From the NCBI GenBank assembly GCA_002428995.1, contig DIYJ01000020.1:1-54987 (forward strand): a DNA stretch of 54,987 nt. Direction: 5' to 3'. Of this stretch, positions 8,177 to 17,152 are shown piece after piece. The number at the start of each line of letters is the position of its first letter. Position 1 is the stretch's first letter. Source of the stretch: Flavobacteriales bacterium UBA6057. GTDB taxonomy: Bacteria > Bacteroidota > Bacteroidia > Flavobacteriales_G > Salibacteraceae. The notes beneath the pieces were generated by a model. That model did no database searches. It worked only from the letters and a program-made list of their open reading frames with translations, and was not told where the DNA came from. Position numbers and translations under genes: made by a program.

Positions 8177-9800
8177 TCTGTACCTGGCTTATTGCCTTTT
8201 TCTGTTGGCTTCCTGTCAAAAAAGTATTGAGGTCGACACCATTATTCGCAACGCTAAAGTGTATACCATAGATGGTTCCTTCACCATTGCCGAGGCTATC
8301 GCGATAGCAGGTGACAGCATTGTAGAAGTCGGAGCTGAGCATCAGATCATGAATAAGTATGCGAGCGGGCGAACAATCGATGCTGCAGGTAGGGCCGTTT
8401 TTCCGGGTCTGATTGATGCTCACGGGCATTTTGTTGGTTATGGTAAGGGATTGGATCAGCTGGATGTTGTGGGTACCAGCAGCTTTGACGAAGTCATCTC
8501 CAAGCTTGTGGATTATGGAACGACCAGAACCGGGGATTGGCTTGAAGGCCGCGGATGGGATCAAAACGATTGGGAGCACAAGAGTTTTCCGACCAATGAC
8601 ACACTGAACAAGATCTTCAGCGACCGAGCAGTTGTGCTGAAGCGTGTTGACGGTCATGCAATGTTGGTGAACAACTACGTGCTGGAGTTGGCCGGAATCA
8701 CCGGTGAAACAAAAGTAGATGGCGGAAACATTCTTCTGCGTGAAGATGGCACGCCAACCGGAGTACTGATCGATGCTGCGATGGATCTCGTGGAGAATAT
8801 CATTCCTGAACCATCGTCCGAAGACCTCATGCGGGCCATGCTCAGGGCTCAAGACACTTGTTTGCAATACGGAATTACTACGCTGACAGAACCTGGATTG
8901 AAGCTGCGAGACATAGATGTCATTCAGGCTGGACATGAATCGCACGATCTCAAAATGAGAATCAACGCGATGTTGAGCATAGACCCAGAAATTGAGAGCT
9001 ACATGAGAAACGGCACATTGGATGAGGATCGCCTGAATGTGCGTGCGGTGAAGGTTTACTGTGACGGAGCACTGGGTTCGCGAGGTGCTTACCTGAAAGC
9101 GCCCTATGCGGATGATTCCACCCATACAGGACTATCGATTGTTGGCCGCGACTCATTGATGGGTTGGGCAAAGCTTTGCTACGAAACGGGTTACCAGATG
9201 AATGTGCATTGCATCGGAGATCAAGGCAATGCGATGACATTGGAAGTGATGAGTCAGGTCCTGAAAGGAACCAATGACCTGCGTTGGCGCATTGAACACG
9301 CCCAGGTGGTTGACCCAACCGACCTTCATTTTTTCAGGGATTTCAACATTATTCCTTCCGTGCAACCTACTCATGCCATTTCCGACATGCCCTGGGCGGG
9401 CGATCGGCTGGGTCCGGAGCGCAGCGCTCATGCTTATGCCTATGCAGATCTTCTGACGCAGAATGGAATGATTGCATTGGGAACAGACTTCCCTGTAGAA
9501 TCACCAGATCCTTCGATGACTTTCTTCACCGCGGTGGAGCGGAAAACACGCGATGGAAATCCGGAAGGTGGATTTCAACCGTCCCAAAAACTTACCCGGG
9601 AACAGGCACTAAGGGGGATGACCATTTGGGCCGCAATGGCGAGTTTTGAAGAAGATCGATTGGGATCACTGGAAGTGGGCAAGAAGGCCGATCTTGTCAT
9701 TTTGGACCGTGATTGGATGGAGTGTGACCCAAAACTGATTCCTGATACACGCGTAATACTCACTATGATCAATGGAGAAATCGTTTATGAAAACCCCTAG
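8160..9800 (+). CDS. Amidohydrolase family lipoprotein (YtcJ-like, amidohydrolase_3)
   Basis: The 546-residue protein begins with a lipoprotein signal (LFLLASC, acylated Cys19), so it should be membrane-anchored outside the cytoplasm. It then shows a metal-dependent amidohydrolase fold: GLIDAHGH (His88, His90), KVYCDGALGSRGA with the likely metal-bridging Lys, NVHCIGD, RIEHAQ, and the late metal-binding Asp in ALGTDFPVE. The family (YtcJ-like) hydrolyses amide bonds in varied small molecules; the substrate is unknown. It sits in a run of overlapping genes from 6875 to 10434, which suggests one transcript. Confidence 0.92.
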   Translation: MKRIPSLYLAYCLFLLASCQKSIEVDTIIRNAKVYTIDGSFTIAEAIAIAGDSIVEVGAEHQIMNKYASGRTIDAAGRAVFPGLIDAHGHFVGYGKGLDQLDVVGTSSFDEVISKLVDYGTTRTGDWLEGRGWDQNDWEHKSFPTNDTLNKIFSDRAVVLKRVDGHAMLVNNYVLELAGITGETKVDGGNILLREDGTPTGVLIDAAMDLVENIIPEPSSEDLMRAMLRAQDTCLQYGITTLTEPGLKLRDIDVIQAGHESHDLKMRINAMLSIDPEIESYMRNGTLDEDRLNVRAVKVYCDGALGSRGAYLKAPYADDSTHTGLSIVGRDSLMGWAKLCYETGYQMNVHCIGDQGNAMTLEVMSQVLKGTNDLRWRIEHAQVVDPTDLHFFRDFNIIPSVQPTHAISDMPWAGDRLGPERSAHAYAYADLLTQNGMIALGTDFPVESPDPSMTFFTAVERKTRDGNPEGGFQPSQKLTREQALRGMTIWAAMASFEEDRLGSLEVGKKADLVILDRDWMECDPKLIPDTRVILTMINGEIVYENP

Positions 9801-10434
9801 CCGATACCTGGTTCCCATCTGCCTCCTCTTCGCAATGCTGGGGCAGGCGCAGAATAGCGACCTTTTTAAGCTTTGGCCGGACTCTGTACTGGCAAAGGCC
9901 AATACGGCCCGGTCGGTGAGTTATCTTTCCGAAGAGGAAAAGGAGGTGATCTATTACATGAACCTCTGTCGCATGAATCCGGAGCTTTTTGGCAAAACCT
10001 ACTTGAAAAACTATCTATCGGAGAACAAAATCAAGAAAGATAAGTACGTCAAAGGTCTCTTGTCTTACCTGGAAGGTAAAGAGGACATGCCTGTTTTAAA
10101 ACCAAGCAAAGACCTGACGGAAGCTGCCGAAGCTCATGCAAAGGACATGGGCAATACAGGACGCACGGGGCATAATAGCTCAAACGGAACTTCGTTTGCA
10201 GATCGAATGAATGTCTTTTCTGAGGTCTATTCCGGGATCAACGAAAACTGCAACTACGGCATGGAAGATGGCCGGGATATTGTGATGGACCTCTTAATTG
10301 ATCGTGAAGTCAGCAATGCAGGTCATCGCAAAAACATCCTCGATTCAGAAATGCGCTTTGTTGGAGTGGCTATTGAACCTCATAAACGATTTCGCTTCAA
10401 CTGCGTTCAAGACTTTGGAGGGAAGAAGCTCTAA
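9787..10434 (+). CDS. Secreted CAP-domain (SCP/PR-1-like) protein
   Basis: The protein of about 215 residues has a signal peptide (YLVPICLLFAMLGQA, then Q) and a C-terminal CAP domain. Recognisable parts are MNLCRMNPELF (first helix), an AEAHAKDM helix, GHNSSNG with the conserved His, NCNYGMEDGRD with the conserved Glu, and NAGHRKNILD with the second conserved His. Bacterial CAP proteins are extracellular and of largely unknown function. ATG 9787 gives a normal signal peptide; ATG 9772 would add five residues. It overlaps the end of the amidohydrolase gene by 14 bp. Confidence 0.9.
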   Translation: MKTPSRYLVPICLLFAMLGQAQNSDLFKLWPDSVLAKANTARSVSYLSEEEKEVIYYMNLCRMNPELFGKTYLKNYLSENKIKKDKYVKGLLSYLEGKEDMPVLKPSKDLTEAAEAHAKDMGNTGRTGHNSSNGTSFADRMNVFSEVYSGINENCNYGMEDGRDIVMDLLIDREVSNAGHRKNILDSEMRFVGVAIEPHKRFRFNCVQDFGGKKL

Positions 10435-10487
10435 GCCCTTCAAGATTCAGTCAGACTGCTATTTTTATAAGGACAAATCCTCATCAC

Positions 10488-12254
10488 ATGAAAGAAATCA
10501 AGCGACTCTTCGATATTCCATACTACCAACTGGCACATTATCCACAAGAAGACTCGCTTTGTGATAAAGTGAATGAACAATGGGTCAAAACCTCGACTCA
10601 GGAGTTTGTCAATCGGGCGATGAACGTCAGCCGCGCGCTGGCTTCGATCGGAATCGAGCCAGATGACAAAGTCGCGATGATTTCTAACAATCGCTCCGAG
10701 TGGAGTATCACGGACATCGGGATACTCATGGCGGGCGCGATCAACGTTCCCATTTATCCGACCATCTCCGCTTCCGCTTATGAGTTCATCTTCAACGATG
10801 CAGAGGTAAAAGTGTGTTTTGTGAGCGATGAAGAGCTTCTGGCTAAGGTCAATGAAATCAAGGACAAGGTTCCGAGCCTTACACACATCATCTCCTTCAA
10901 TCGCATTGAGGGCATCGAGCATATGTCAGAGTTCGAAGCACGGGCGACACAAGTAGATGAAAAAGTCATTGAGGATCGAAAGGCTGTAATCAAAGAGGAT
11001 GATCTGGCCACATTGATCTACACCAGTGGTACTACGGGAACGCCTAAGGGAGTGATGTTGTCTCATAAAAACATTACTGCGAATGTGTCTGGATCCAGGG
11101 AACGACTTCCTGTTGATAGCGAATCAAGGGCGTTGAGTTTTCTACCCCTCTGCCATATCTATGAACGGATGGTACTCTACCTCTTTATGTATACCGGTGT
11201 TTCGATCTACTTCGCTGAATCCATGGATACAATTGGTGACAACCTCAGGGAGGTGAAGCCGCAGGTATTTACTGCAGTACCCCGATTGCTGGAGAAGGTA
11301 TATGACCGGATCGTTGCCAAAGGGACGGAGCTTACCGGCATTAAGCGATCACTGTTTTTCTGGGCACTGGAGCTGGGGCAGCGTTGGAGGCCATATGGTG
11401 AAAATGGACCCTGGTATGAATTCCAGCTTTCCATCGCCAACAAGATCATTTTCTCGAAATGGAGAGAGGCTTTAGGTGGAAACGTATTGGCAGTAGCCAG
11501 CGGAAGCGCAGCCCTTCAACCCAGACTTGCCCGTGTGTTTAATGCCGCTCAGGTTCCTGTGCTGGAGGGATACGGACTCACGGAAACTTCTCCCGTAGCA
11601 GCGGTGAACTGCTTTGACGACAAGGGACTCAGAATCGGCACCGTGGGACGAGCCCTGAGCAATGTGGAAATCAAAATTGCGGAAGACGGGGAAATACTCA
11701 TCAAAGGCCCCAATGTGATGATGGGCTATTACAAGCGGCAGGACCTGACAGATGAGGTGCTCACCAAGGACGGTTGGTTACACACCGGAGACATAGGAGA
11801 ACTGGAAGACGGCCAGTACCTCAAGATCACGGACCGCAAAAAGGAAATCTTCAAGACATCCGGAGGGAAATACATTGCCCCTCAGCTGATGGAGAATAAA
11901 TACAAGGAGTCTCGCTTCATTGATCAGATCATGGTGATTGGTGAAAATCAGAAACACCCTGCCGCTTTGGTAGTGCCGGATTTTGACTTCCTGAAAGAAT
12001 GGGCCAAGCGCAAAGGCATCAATGCCTCTACCTCGGAAGAGCTATCGGCCAACGAAGCGGTGAAAGCACGAATTTGGGAGGAAGTTGAAGAACTAAACCA
12101 AGGCTTTGGCAACTATGAACGCGTGAAGAAAATAGAGCTGTGTTCGAATTCCTGGACTGTTGAGACGGAAGAAATGACCCCTTCGCTGAAGCTGAAGCGC
12201 AAAGTGATCCTTGCCAAGTACTCCGCGCTGGTGGACAGGATCTATGGTTCTTAA
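10488..12254 (+). CDS. Long-chain acyl-CoA synthetase (AMP-forming)
   Basis: This 588-residue protein of the ANL superfamily activates fatty acids to acyl-CoA through an acyl-AMP intermediate. Motifs include the P-loop YTSGTTGTPKG (from residue 178), LSFLPLCHIYER, GYGLTETSP, GWLHTGDIGELEDG and DRKKEIFKTSGGKYI. Length and motif spelling match the FAA1/FadD15-type long-chain ligases common in Bacteroidetes. It follows the CAP gene after 53 bp and overlaps the next gene by 11 bp. The product is cytosolic or peripherally membrane-associated. Confidence 0.95.
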   Translation: MKEIKRLFDIPYYQLAHYPQEDSLCDKVNEQWVKTSTQEFVNRAMNVSRALASIGIEPDDKVAMISNNRSEWSITDIGILMAGAINVPIYPTISASAYEFIFNDAEVKVCFVSDEELLAKVNEIKDKVPSLTHIISFNRIEGIEHMSEFEARATQVDEKVIEDRKAVIKEDDLATLIYTSGTTGTPKGVMLSHKNITANVSGSRERLPVDSESRALSFLPLCHIYERMVLYLFMYTGVSIYFAESMDTIGDNLREVKPQVFTAVPRLLEKVYDRIVAKGTELTGIKRSLFFWALELGQRWRPYGENGPWYEFQLSIANKIIFSKWREALGGNVLAVASGSAALQPRLARVFNAAQVPVLEGYGLTETSPVAAVNCFDDKGLRIGTVGRALSNVEIKIAEDGEILIKGPNVMMGYYKRQDLTDEVLTKDGWLHTGDIGELEDGQYLKITDRKKEIFKTSGGKYIAPQLMENKYKESRFIDQIMVIGENQKHPAALVVPDFDFLKEWAKRKGINASTSEELSANEAVKARIWEEVEELNQGFGNYERVKKIELCSNSWTVETEEMTPSLKLKRKVILAKYSALVDRIYGS

Positions 12255-12879
12255 GCGTATTCCACTTCGCGTTGCTTTTCTTGTTGCTTGTTGGGCATTG
12301 CTTACAGCTACTGTTCCCTTGTTTGCACAGGAACAAAAAGCGAGTTGGTCATCCAGCGAGCTATTCTCAAACCTCAATGTAGGTATTGGTTCTCCTTATG
12401 GTGGATTGGGGCTAAACGCTGAACTGGGTGCAGGACACTTTTCCTCTTTTCTTGGCCTGGGTTATGCGCCCAGGCGAAGGCTGGACACCATCACCATAGA
12501 CCCGACCTTCAACTACTTACTTGGGTTTCGCTATTACTTCAATGTCAATAGTAATGTGCTATACCCTCGCTTAGGCGTTTCGCTGGGATGGGTAACCAAC
12601 TACTACAACGAGCGAATCGGAGGTGATTCCTACAAGCAGCGGGTAGAGGGCATGAGTATCCAGGCAGGAACTCAGATCGTATCGGCCGATGGGTTTATCC
12701 TGAGCTTGGACCTAAGCATGTCGTCTCGCTATGTGATCCTTAATGAAGATGAGCATCCTTACTTCTACGACTTTTATATCAGGCCTACATTGGGCGTAGG
12801 ACTAGACATAGGACGACTCGGACTCAAGCGGAATAAAAGGAAAACCATCAAGAATGACCGGATAGATCCTCTGAACTAA
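12244..12879 (+). CDS. Exported beta-barrel-like protein of unknown function
   Basis: The protein of about 211 residues has a signal peptide (AFLVACWALLTATVPLFA, then Q) followed by alternating amphipathic strands with glycine/aromatic patterns (GIGSPYGGLGLNAELG, YLLGFRYYFN, YPRLGVSLGWVTNYY). It ends in a strand before a basic tail. It is probably a small outer-membrane or periplasmic beta-barrel; no specific family is recognised. ATG 12244 overlaps the acyl-CoA synthetase stop (12252-12254), so the two are translationally coupled. It converges with the receiver gene on the other strand, leaving 2 bp between them and no obvious terminator. Confidence 0.78.
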   Translation: MVLKRIPLRVAFLVACWALLTATVPLFAQEQKASWSSSELFSNLNVGIGSPYGGLGLNAELGAGHFSSFLGLGYAPRRRLDTITIDPTFNYLLGFRYYFNVNSNVLYPRLGVSLGWVTNYYNERIGGDSYKQRVEGMSIQAGTQIVSADGFILSLDLSMSSRYVILNEDEHPYFYDFYIRPTLGVGLDIGRLGLKRNKRKTIKNDRIDPLN

Positions 12880-12881
12880 GA

Positions 12882-13379
12882 TCAGTCTAGCAAGGCGTAG
12901 ATAATGATGGCAACCATTACAATTACTGCCAACACAAAAAAGAGCACAGGGCGGGAATTGATCCCAAGCGCACGCCCTGAAAAGCCACTTCCTCTCGCCT
13001 GATCATTGAGCAGGTCCTGAATCGTCTTAACAAGGTCGTAGATACTCTCGTTCTTTTTGGGAATAAAGGCGTGAATTCCCATGGACATGACTTCGTTCCG
13101 CTCGTCTTCATCGGTAATGGAAGAAAGAAGAATTACCTTAGGACGGTCGTCCATTTTGTTGATCTCTGACATCACATCCTTCGCAGACAGATCATCTTCC
13201 AGATAGTAGTCAAGAATCACGAGGTACGGCTTGAGCCTGTGGATGCTTTCCAAAGCCTTTTTACCTGAATTTTCAACGAAGACATTCACATCACCCAGAT
13301 TGTTTTTGATGTAATGCGTAACGAGCAACGAAAAGGTCTCGTTGTCCTCGATGATAACTATGTTTCGGTTTTGAGGCAT
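12882..13379 (-). CDS. Response-regulator receiver protein with C-terminal membrane anchor
   Basis: The 165-residue protein is a single CheY-like receiver domain with an extra tail. Phosphorylation residues are present: acidic pair Glu11/Asp12, phospho-acceptor Asp57 (LVILDYYL), Ser86/87 and Lys108 (FIPKK). Residues of about 144-164 (PVLFFVLAVIVMVAIIIYALL) form a clear transmembrane helix after a Gly/Ser linker, so the receiver should hang from the inner membrane on the cytoplasmic side. There is no DNA-binding or enzymatic output domain, and no histidine kinase is nearby. It lies 36 bp downstream of ppx and is probably co-transcribed with ppk-ppx. Confidence 0.88.
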   Translation of the reverse strand: MPQNRNIVIIEDNETFSLLVTHYIKNNLGDVNVFVENSGKKALESIHRLKPYLVILDYYLEDDLSAKDVMSEINKMDDRPKVILLSSITDEDERNEVMSMGIHAFIPKKNESIYDLVKTIQDLLNDQARGSGFSGRALGINSRPVLFFVLAVIVMVAIIIYALLD

Positions 13380-13415
13380 TGAATAGTAGAAACGAGGTTA
13401 AACATACAAAAGACG

Positions 13416-14327
13416 TTAAGACTTTGTACTGCTCATCTCGTTTAGATGCTCGTGATAGAGCATTTTGATGAGTCCATCTGACACACCAATTTTCGGCACA
13501 TACGCGAGTTTGGCATTGCTCCAGCGCATAACGCTGGTAAAGATTTTTCCGGCTGGCACAATCACATCAGCCCGATCGGGATTCAGGTAAAGATCTGCGA
13601 TGCGCTCGTCCGGAGTCATGGACTTGAGCTTTTTGTAGAGGTGATAGATGTCCTCAAACAGTAGCGGTTCGCCATACTCCCTTTTCAAGAGCTTGCAATA
13701 CTTATTGATGTTACCTCCAGAGCCAATAATGGAAAGCTGATTCGGTACTTTTTTACCGACTGTTTGAACCCATTCCTTCATCTCTTCCCAGGCGTTTCCT
13801 TCAATATGGTCGGTCAGAAGTCGAATGCTTCCTACGTTAAACGACTTGGCAAGTACGGGCTGGTGATTCATGAAGAGTGTGAGCTCCGTACTGCCGCCTC
13901 CTACATCCATGTAGAGGTAACTTTTGTTGTCGTCCATGTTATCCCTCAGGCCATTCGCATACACCACCTCGGCCTCTTCCCTACCGGTAATTACTTCAAT
14001 GCGAATGCCGGTTTCGCGAAACACACGATCCACCACTTCTACTCCGTTCTCAGCTTCTCGAAAGGCAGATGTTGCCAACGCACGAACCTTCAGCGGTTTG
14101 TAAACCTTCAACAGGTGCTTAAAAGCGTGCATCGCCTCCAGGAAGTCGGTGATTTTTTCGTCTGAAAGTGTGTGGTGGATGAAAGCCTCTTCTCCCAAGC
14201 GAATGGGAACCCGTACCAATGATTGTTTCTTAAATGTCAGTTTGCCCTCGTGCTCGAAGACGTTGCTGATTAATAATCTGACTGCGTTCGAACCGATATC
14301 AATCGCTGCGAATCTGTAGGATAGCAT
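13416..14327 (-). CDS. ppx: Ppx/GppA family exopolyphosphatase / pppGpp phosphatase
   Basis: The 303-residue protein has the ASKHA phosphatase fold of the Ppx/GppA family: AAIDIGSNAVRLLI at the N-terminus (phosphate-1 loop) and MDVGGGSTELTLF near residue 140 (phosphate-2 loop). It is the short form, lacking the C-terminal HD-like half of E. coli Ppx. It should hydrolyse terminal phosphates of polyphosphate or pppGpp. Its ATG overlaps the ppk stop codon by one base (TAATG), so the polymer-making and polymer-degrading enzymes are translationally coupled. Confidence 0.92.
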   Translation of the reverse strand: MLSYRFAAIDIGSNAVRLLISNVFEHEGKLTFKKQSLVRVPIRLGEEAFIHHTLSDEKITDFLEAMHAFKHLLKVYKPLKVRALATSAFREAENGVEVVDRVFRETGIRIEVITGREEAEVVYANGLRDNMDDNKSYLYMDVGGGSTELTLFMNHQPVLAKSFNVGSIRLLTDHIEGNAWEEMKEWVQTVGKKVPNQLSIIGSGGNINKYCKLLKREYGEPLLFEDIYHLYKKLKSMTPDERIADLYLNPDRADVIVPAGKIFTSVMRWSNAKLAYVPKIGVSDGLIKMLYHEHLNEMSSTKS

Positions 14328-16390
14328 TATGCGTTGGCTGCTTTTTTCTTGTAGTAATCGTGAAGTGCATGTTGCGAACGAACTTTTGAGCCCTTCGTCT
14401 TCACGTATTCATAGGATCCATCGGGCAGGAGCCTTCTGGCTTTTACATTATCTGAAAACTGAATATTCAAATAATCGTCAATTTCCTTCTTGATCTCTGG
14501 GTCCTTGATCGGGCAGGAGACTTCAATCCTGCGATCGAGATTCCTCACCATCCAATCGGCAGAACTCATGAAATAGAGCGGATCGCCATCGTTGCAGAAA
14601 ACAAAGCAACGCGAGTGTTCCAAATACCGATCGATGATGCTAATTACTTCTATGTTTTCACTCAAACCTTTCACACCTGGAATAAGGGAACAAATCCCCC
14701 TAATGATGAGCTTCACCTTCACTCCGGCCTTGCTGGCCTGGTAAAGTTTGATGATTAAGCTCTTGTCCACAATACTATTGGTTTTCAGGATTACATAGGC
14801 TTCTTTGCCGTCCTTGGCATTCTTGATCTCTTTGTTGATCATCCTTACCAGTCGGTTTCTGGTGTAGAACGGAGAAAGAATCAAATCCTTGAACCTGTAG
14901 TTTGGCCAAATCGCATTTTCAAAAAGAGAGAAGACCCGATGCACTTCGCGTGTTAGGTTCTGATCGGCTGTAAAGAGGCTCAAGTCACCGTAGAGTCCTG
15001 CCGTGCTTTCATTATAATTCCCTGTGGCGATGTTGGCGTAGTAAGTCCGCTGACCACCTTCTCTTCGTGAGATAAGGCAAATCTTACCATGCACTTTGAG
15101 TCCTGGGAAACCGAAGTAAACCTTCACCCCTTCATCCTCCAGGATGTTGGACCAATAAATGTTGTTCTCCTCATCAAACCTCGCTTGCAGCTCAAACACC
15201 ACGGTAACCTTCTTACCATTTCGGGCAGCATTGATCAAAGCGTTGACCACCTTGCTGTTTTTGGCCACGCGATACAAGCAGATGCGAATGCTCTTCACAT
15301 TTGGATCCAGCGCAGACTCTCTAAGCAGCTCAATCAAATGATCGAAAGTCTGGAACGGGTAGTGGAGTAGAATATCTTTCTCCTTGATCGCTGCAAAATT
15401 GCTTTCGTGTTTATCAAACTGAGGATGCCTGCTCGGCTTCAGCGGTCTGTAATATTTGTTCTTCGGGCCAATCTTCGGGAATCCCATCAAATCCTTCAGA
15501 TTGTGATAGCGTCCACCTGGAATGAAGGCATCTTCTTCCGAAGTCAGCTTCATCTTTTTCATCAGGTATTTCTGCAAGTCCTTCGGCATGCCAGAGTCAA
15601 ACACGAAGCGAAGTGGCGCTCCTCTTCTCCGCTGCTTGAGGCTCTTCTTCATTTTCTCCAGGAAGCTCTTGGAAATGTCGTTGTCAAGATCCAGTTCCGC
15701 ATCCCGTGTGATCTTGAACGTGTAAGCTTCTACCTCTTTTGGAGCAAAAACAGAGAAGACCTGCTTCAGGTTGTGGCGAATGATGTCATCCAATATGATG
15801 ACATACTTCTTGCCGTCCCTTTCAGGGAGTTCGACAAATCGAGGCAATCGGGAAGGAACTTCAATCAAGGCAAATTGCTGAACATCTTCCCCTGCCCGCT
15901 TATGATGAAGGATCACTGCCAGATAAATGGCCTTGTCTCGTAAATGAGGAAAGCGCTTCACCTGATCAAGCATGACAGGGCTGATCATGCTATCTACCTT
16001 ATTGAAATAGTAGTCTTCTACAAAGGCTCTTTGATCTTTGAGCAGTTGATTTTCATTTACGATGAAGATGTTCTCCTCCTTCAACTCCTCCAGAATTCCC
16101 TGATAGATGGTCTCATACTCCCGCTGCTGACGTAGCGTAATGCTCTGAATCTGCGCCATGATCTCTTTAGGATCATCCTCGGTGTTCTCGATCTTATCAC
16201 TTAACAGCATCCAGCGCTTCACCGAAGCCACTCTCACGCGGAAAAACTCATCTCTGTTGCTGGAAAATATGCCCAGAAACTTGATGCGTTCCATCAAGGG
16301 CACGGTTGGGTCCGCGGCTTCCTGAAGCACACGCTCATTAAATGCAAGCCAACTGATCTCACGATTGATGAATCGATGCTTCGTAGCCAT
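14327..16390 (-). CDS. ppk1: Polyphosphate kinase 1
   Basis: Ppk1 reversibly transfers the terminal phosphate of ATP to polyphosphate. The 687-residue length and domain order fit the family: an N-terminal helical domain (INREISWLAFNERVLQEA, FLGIFSSNRDEFFRVR), then a head domain and two phospholipase D-like C-terminal domains. The autophosphorylated His is in LKVHGKICLI (about residue 434), and a second catalytic His is in LEHSRCFVF. The gene heads the ppk-ppx-receiver run. Upstream, 16391-16609 holds no gene. Confidence 0.96.
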   Translation of the reverse strand: MATKHRFINREISWLAFNERVLQEAADPTVPLMERIKFLGIFSSNRDEFFRVRVASVKRWMLLSDKIENTEDDPKEIMAQIQSITLRQQREYETIYQGILEELKEENIFIVNENQLLKDQRAFVEDYYFNKVDSMISPVMLDQVKRFPHLRDKAIYLAVILHHKRAGEDVQQFALIEVPSRLPRFVELPERDGKKYVIILDDIIRHNLKQVFSVFAPKEVEAYTFKITRDAELDLDNDISKSFLEKMKKSLKQRRRGAPLRFVFDSGMPKDLQKYLMKKMKLTSEEDAFIPGGRYHNLKDLMGFPKIGPKNKYYRPLKPSRHPQFDKHESNFAAIKEKDILLHYPFQTFDHLIELLRESALDPNVKSIRICLYRVAKNSKVVNALINAARNGKKVTVVFELQARFDEENNIYWSNILEDEGVKVYFGFPGLKVHGKICLISRREGGQRTYYANIATGNYNESTAGLYGDLSLFTADQNLTREVHRVFSLFENAIWPNYRFKDLILSPFYTRNRLVRMINKEIKNAKDGKEAYVILKTNSIVDKSLIIKLYQASKAGVKVKLIIRGICSLIPGVKGLSENIEVISIIDRYLEHSRCFVFCNDGDPLYFMSSADWMVRNLDRRIEVSCPIKDPEIKKEIDDYLNIQFSDNVKARRLLPDGSYEYVKTKGSKVRSQHALHDYYKKKAANA

Positions 16391-16570
16391 AAGCCCTTGT
16401 TTGAATTGGCCGCGAAGTTAACGGTTCGTAGTGTGACAGCTTAGACGCATTTCTATCGCAGGGTGAAACAGCCGAAAAACTCTGAAGCGGCCAATTTCAG
16501 GCTATTCTGCGTTGAAAACTCTGTTGATAAGCGAAATGAAAAGACCGAAAAGGCCCGCCAGGATACCCTC

Positions 16571-16578
16571 TAACTTTG
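16571..16578 (+). promoter_or_regulatory. -7 promoter element of the gene at 16610
   Basis: TAACTTTG matches TAnnTTTG and lies 31 bp before the ATG. No convincing -33 TTTG is present at the right distance. The rest of the 219-bp gap between ppk and this gene shows nothing else recognisable. Confidence 0.5.
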
Positions 16579-16609
16579 CATTAGCCGGTAAAGGCTGTGG
16601 ATCTCGTAT

Positions 16610-17149
16610 ATGTTTACCTTATTCAAAAAGAAAAAGCTCACAGAGGAGCAGCTAGCGAACTACTTCGTTAACACACTGCTTCAGTTGACAGATGAAGGCT
16701 TCAAAGATGTGGCCACCATCATCAATAGCGACCCTGAGTTTGTTCAATCTCCTGAGATTAGTGATGATAATGCAGATCAGTTTCTGCTCATTGTAATCGC
16801 TGGGAACCTGAAGCTACTTAGTGTTCACTTTGACGCCATGAGAGATGTGAGACTGGCGGATAAGATTGTCAAGAGGCTTTCCGAGATCTATTCGGTTGAT
16901 CCGAGCAGAATGCGCGAATCCATCGCTCAAATGCAGTCGTGGATGTCGCGGATTAATCATCCTTCGAAGAACACGCACTACGCCATGTCGAAGGCCATTT
17001 TCTTCAAGTATGGCCTGAATGAATTCCAGGGTGATTACTTCCGAAACATGAAGACTCCCAATCCAATCTTCCTGAAGCGCCTGGATGAGGTGGTTGCCAC
17101 CTTCATCATTGATTGGGAATCTATTCGTGATCAGTACAGAATCGCCTAG
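16610..17149 (+). CDS. Hypothetical protein, mainly alpha-helical
   Basis: I do not recognise this 179-residue protein. It starts with a basic patch (FKKKKLTEEQLANYF), lacks signal peptide or membrane segments, and is predicted helical and soluble (FVNTLLQLTDEGFKDVATII, DKIVKRLSEIYSVD, NPIFLKRLDEVVATFIIDW). It has its own -7 promoter element, normal codon use and a single-gene transcription unit converging on lhgO with a gap of 3 bp. It could be a lineage-specific cytosolic protein; no function is proposed. Confidence 0.75.
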   Translation: MFTLFKKKKLTEEQLANYFVNTLLQLTDEGFKDVATIINSDPEFVQSPEISDDNADQFLLIVIAGNLKLLSVHFDAMRDVRLADKIVKRLSEIYSVDPSRMRESIAQMQSWMSRINHPSKNTHYAMSKAIFFKYGLNEFQGDYFRNMKTPNPIFLKRLDEVVATFIIDWESIRDQYRIA

Positions 17150-17152
17150 TCT

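Noticed and set aside
8151..9125. 324-codon open frame on the minus strand
   Set aside because: It lies wholly antisense to the amidohydrolase gene, which has clear motifs; the product shows no domain character. It is a shadow of codon bias.
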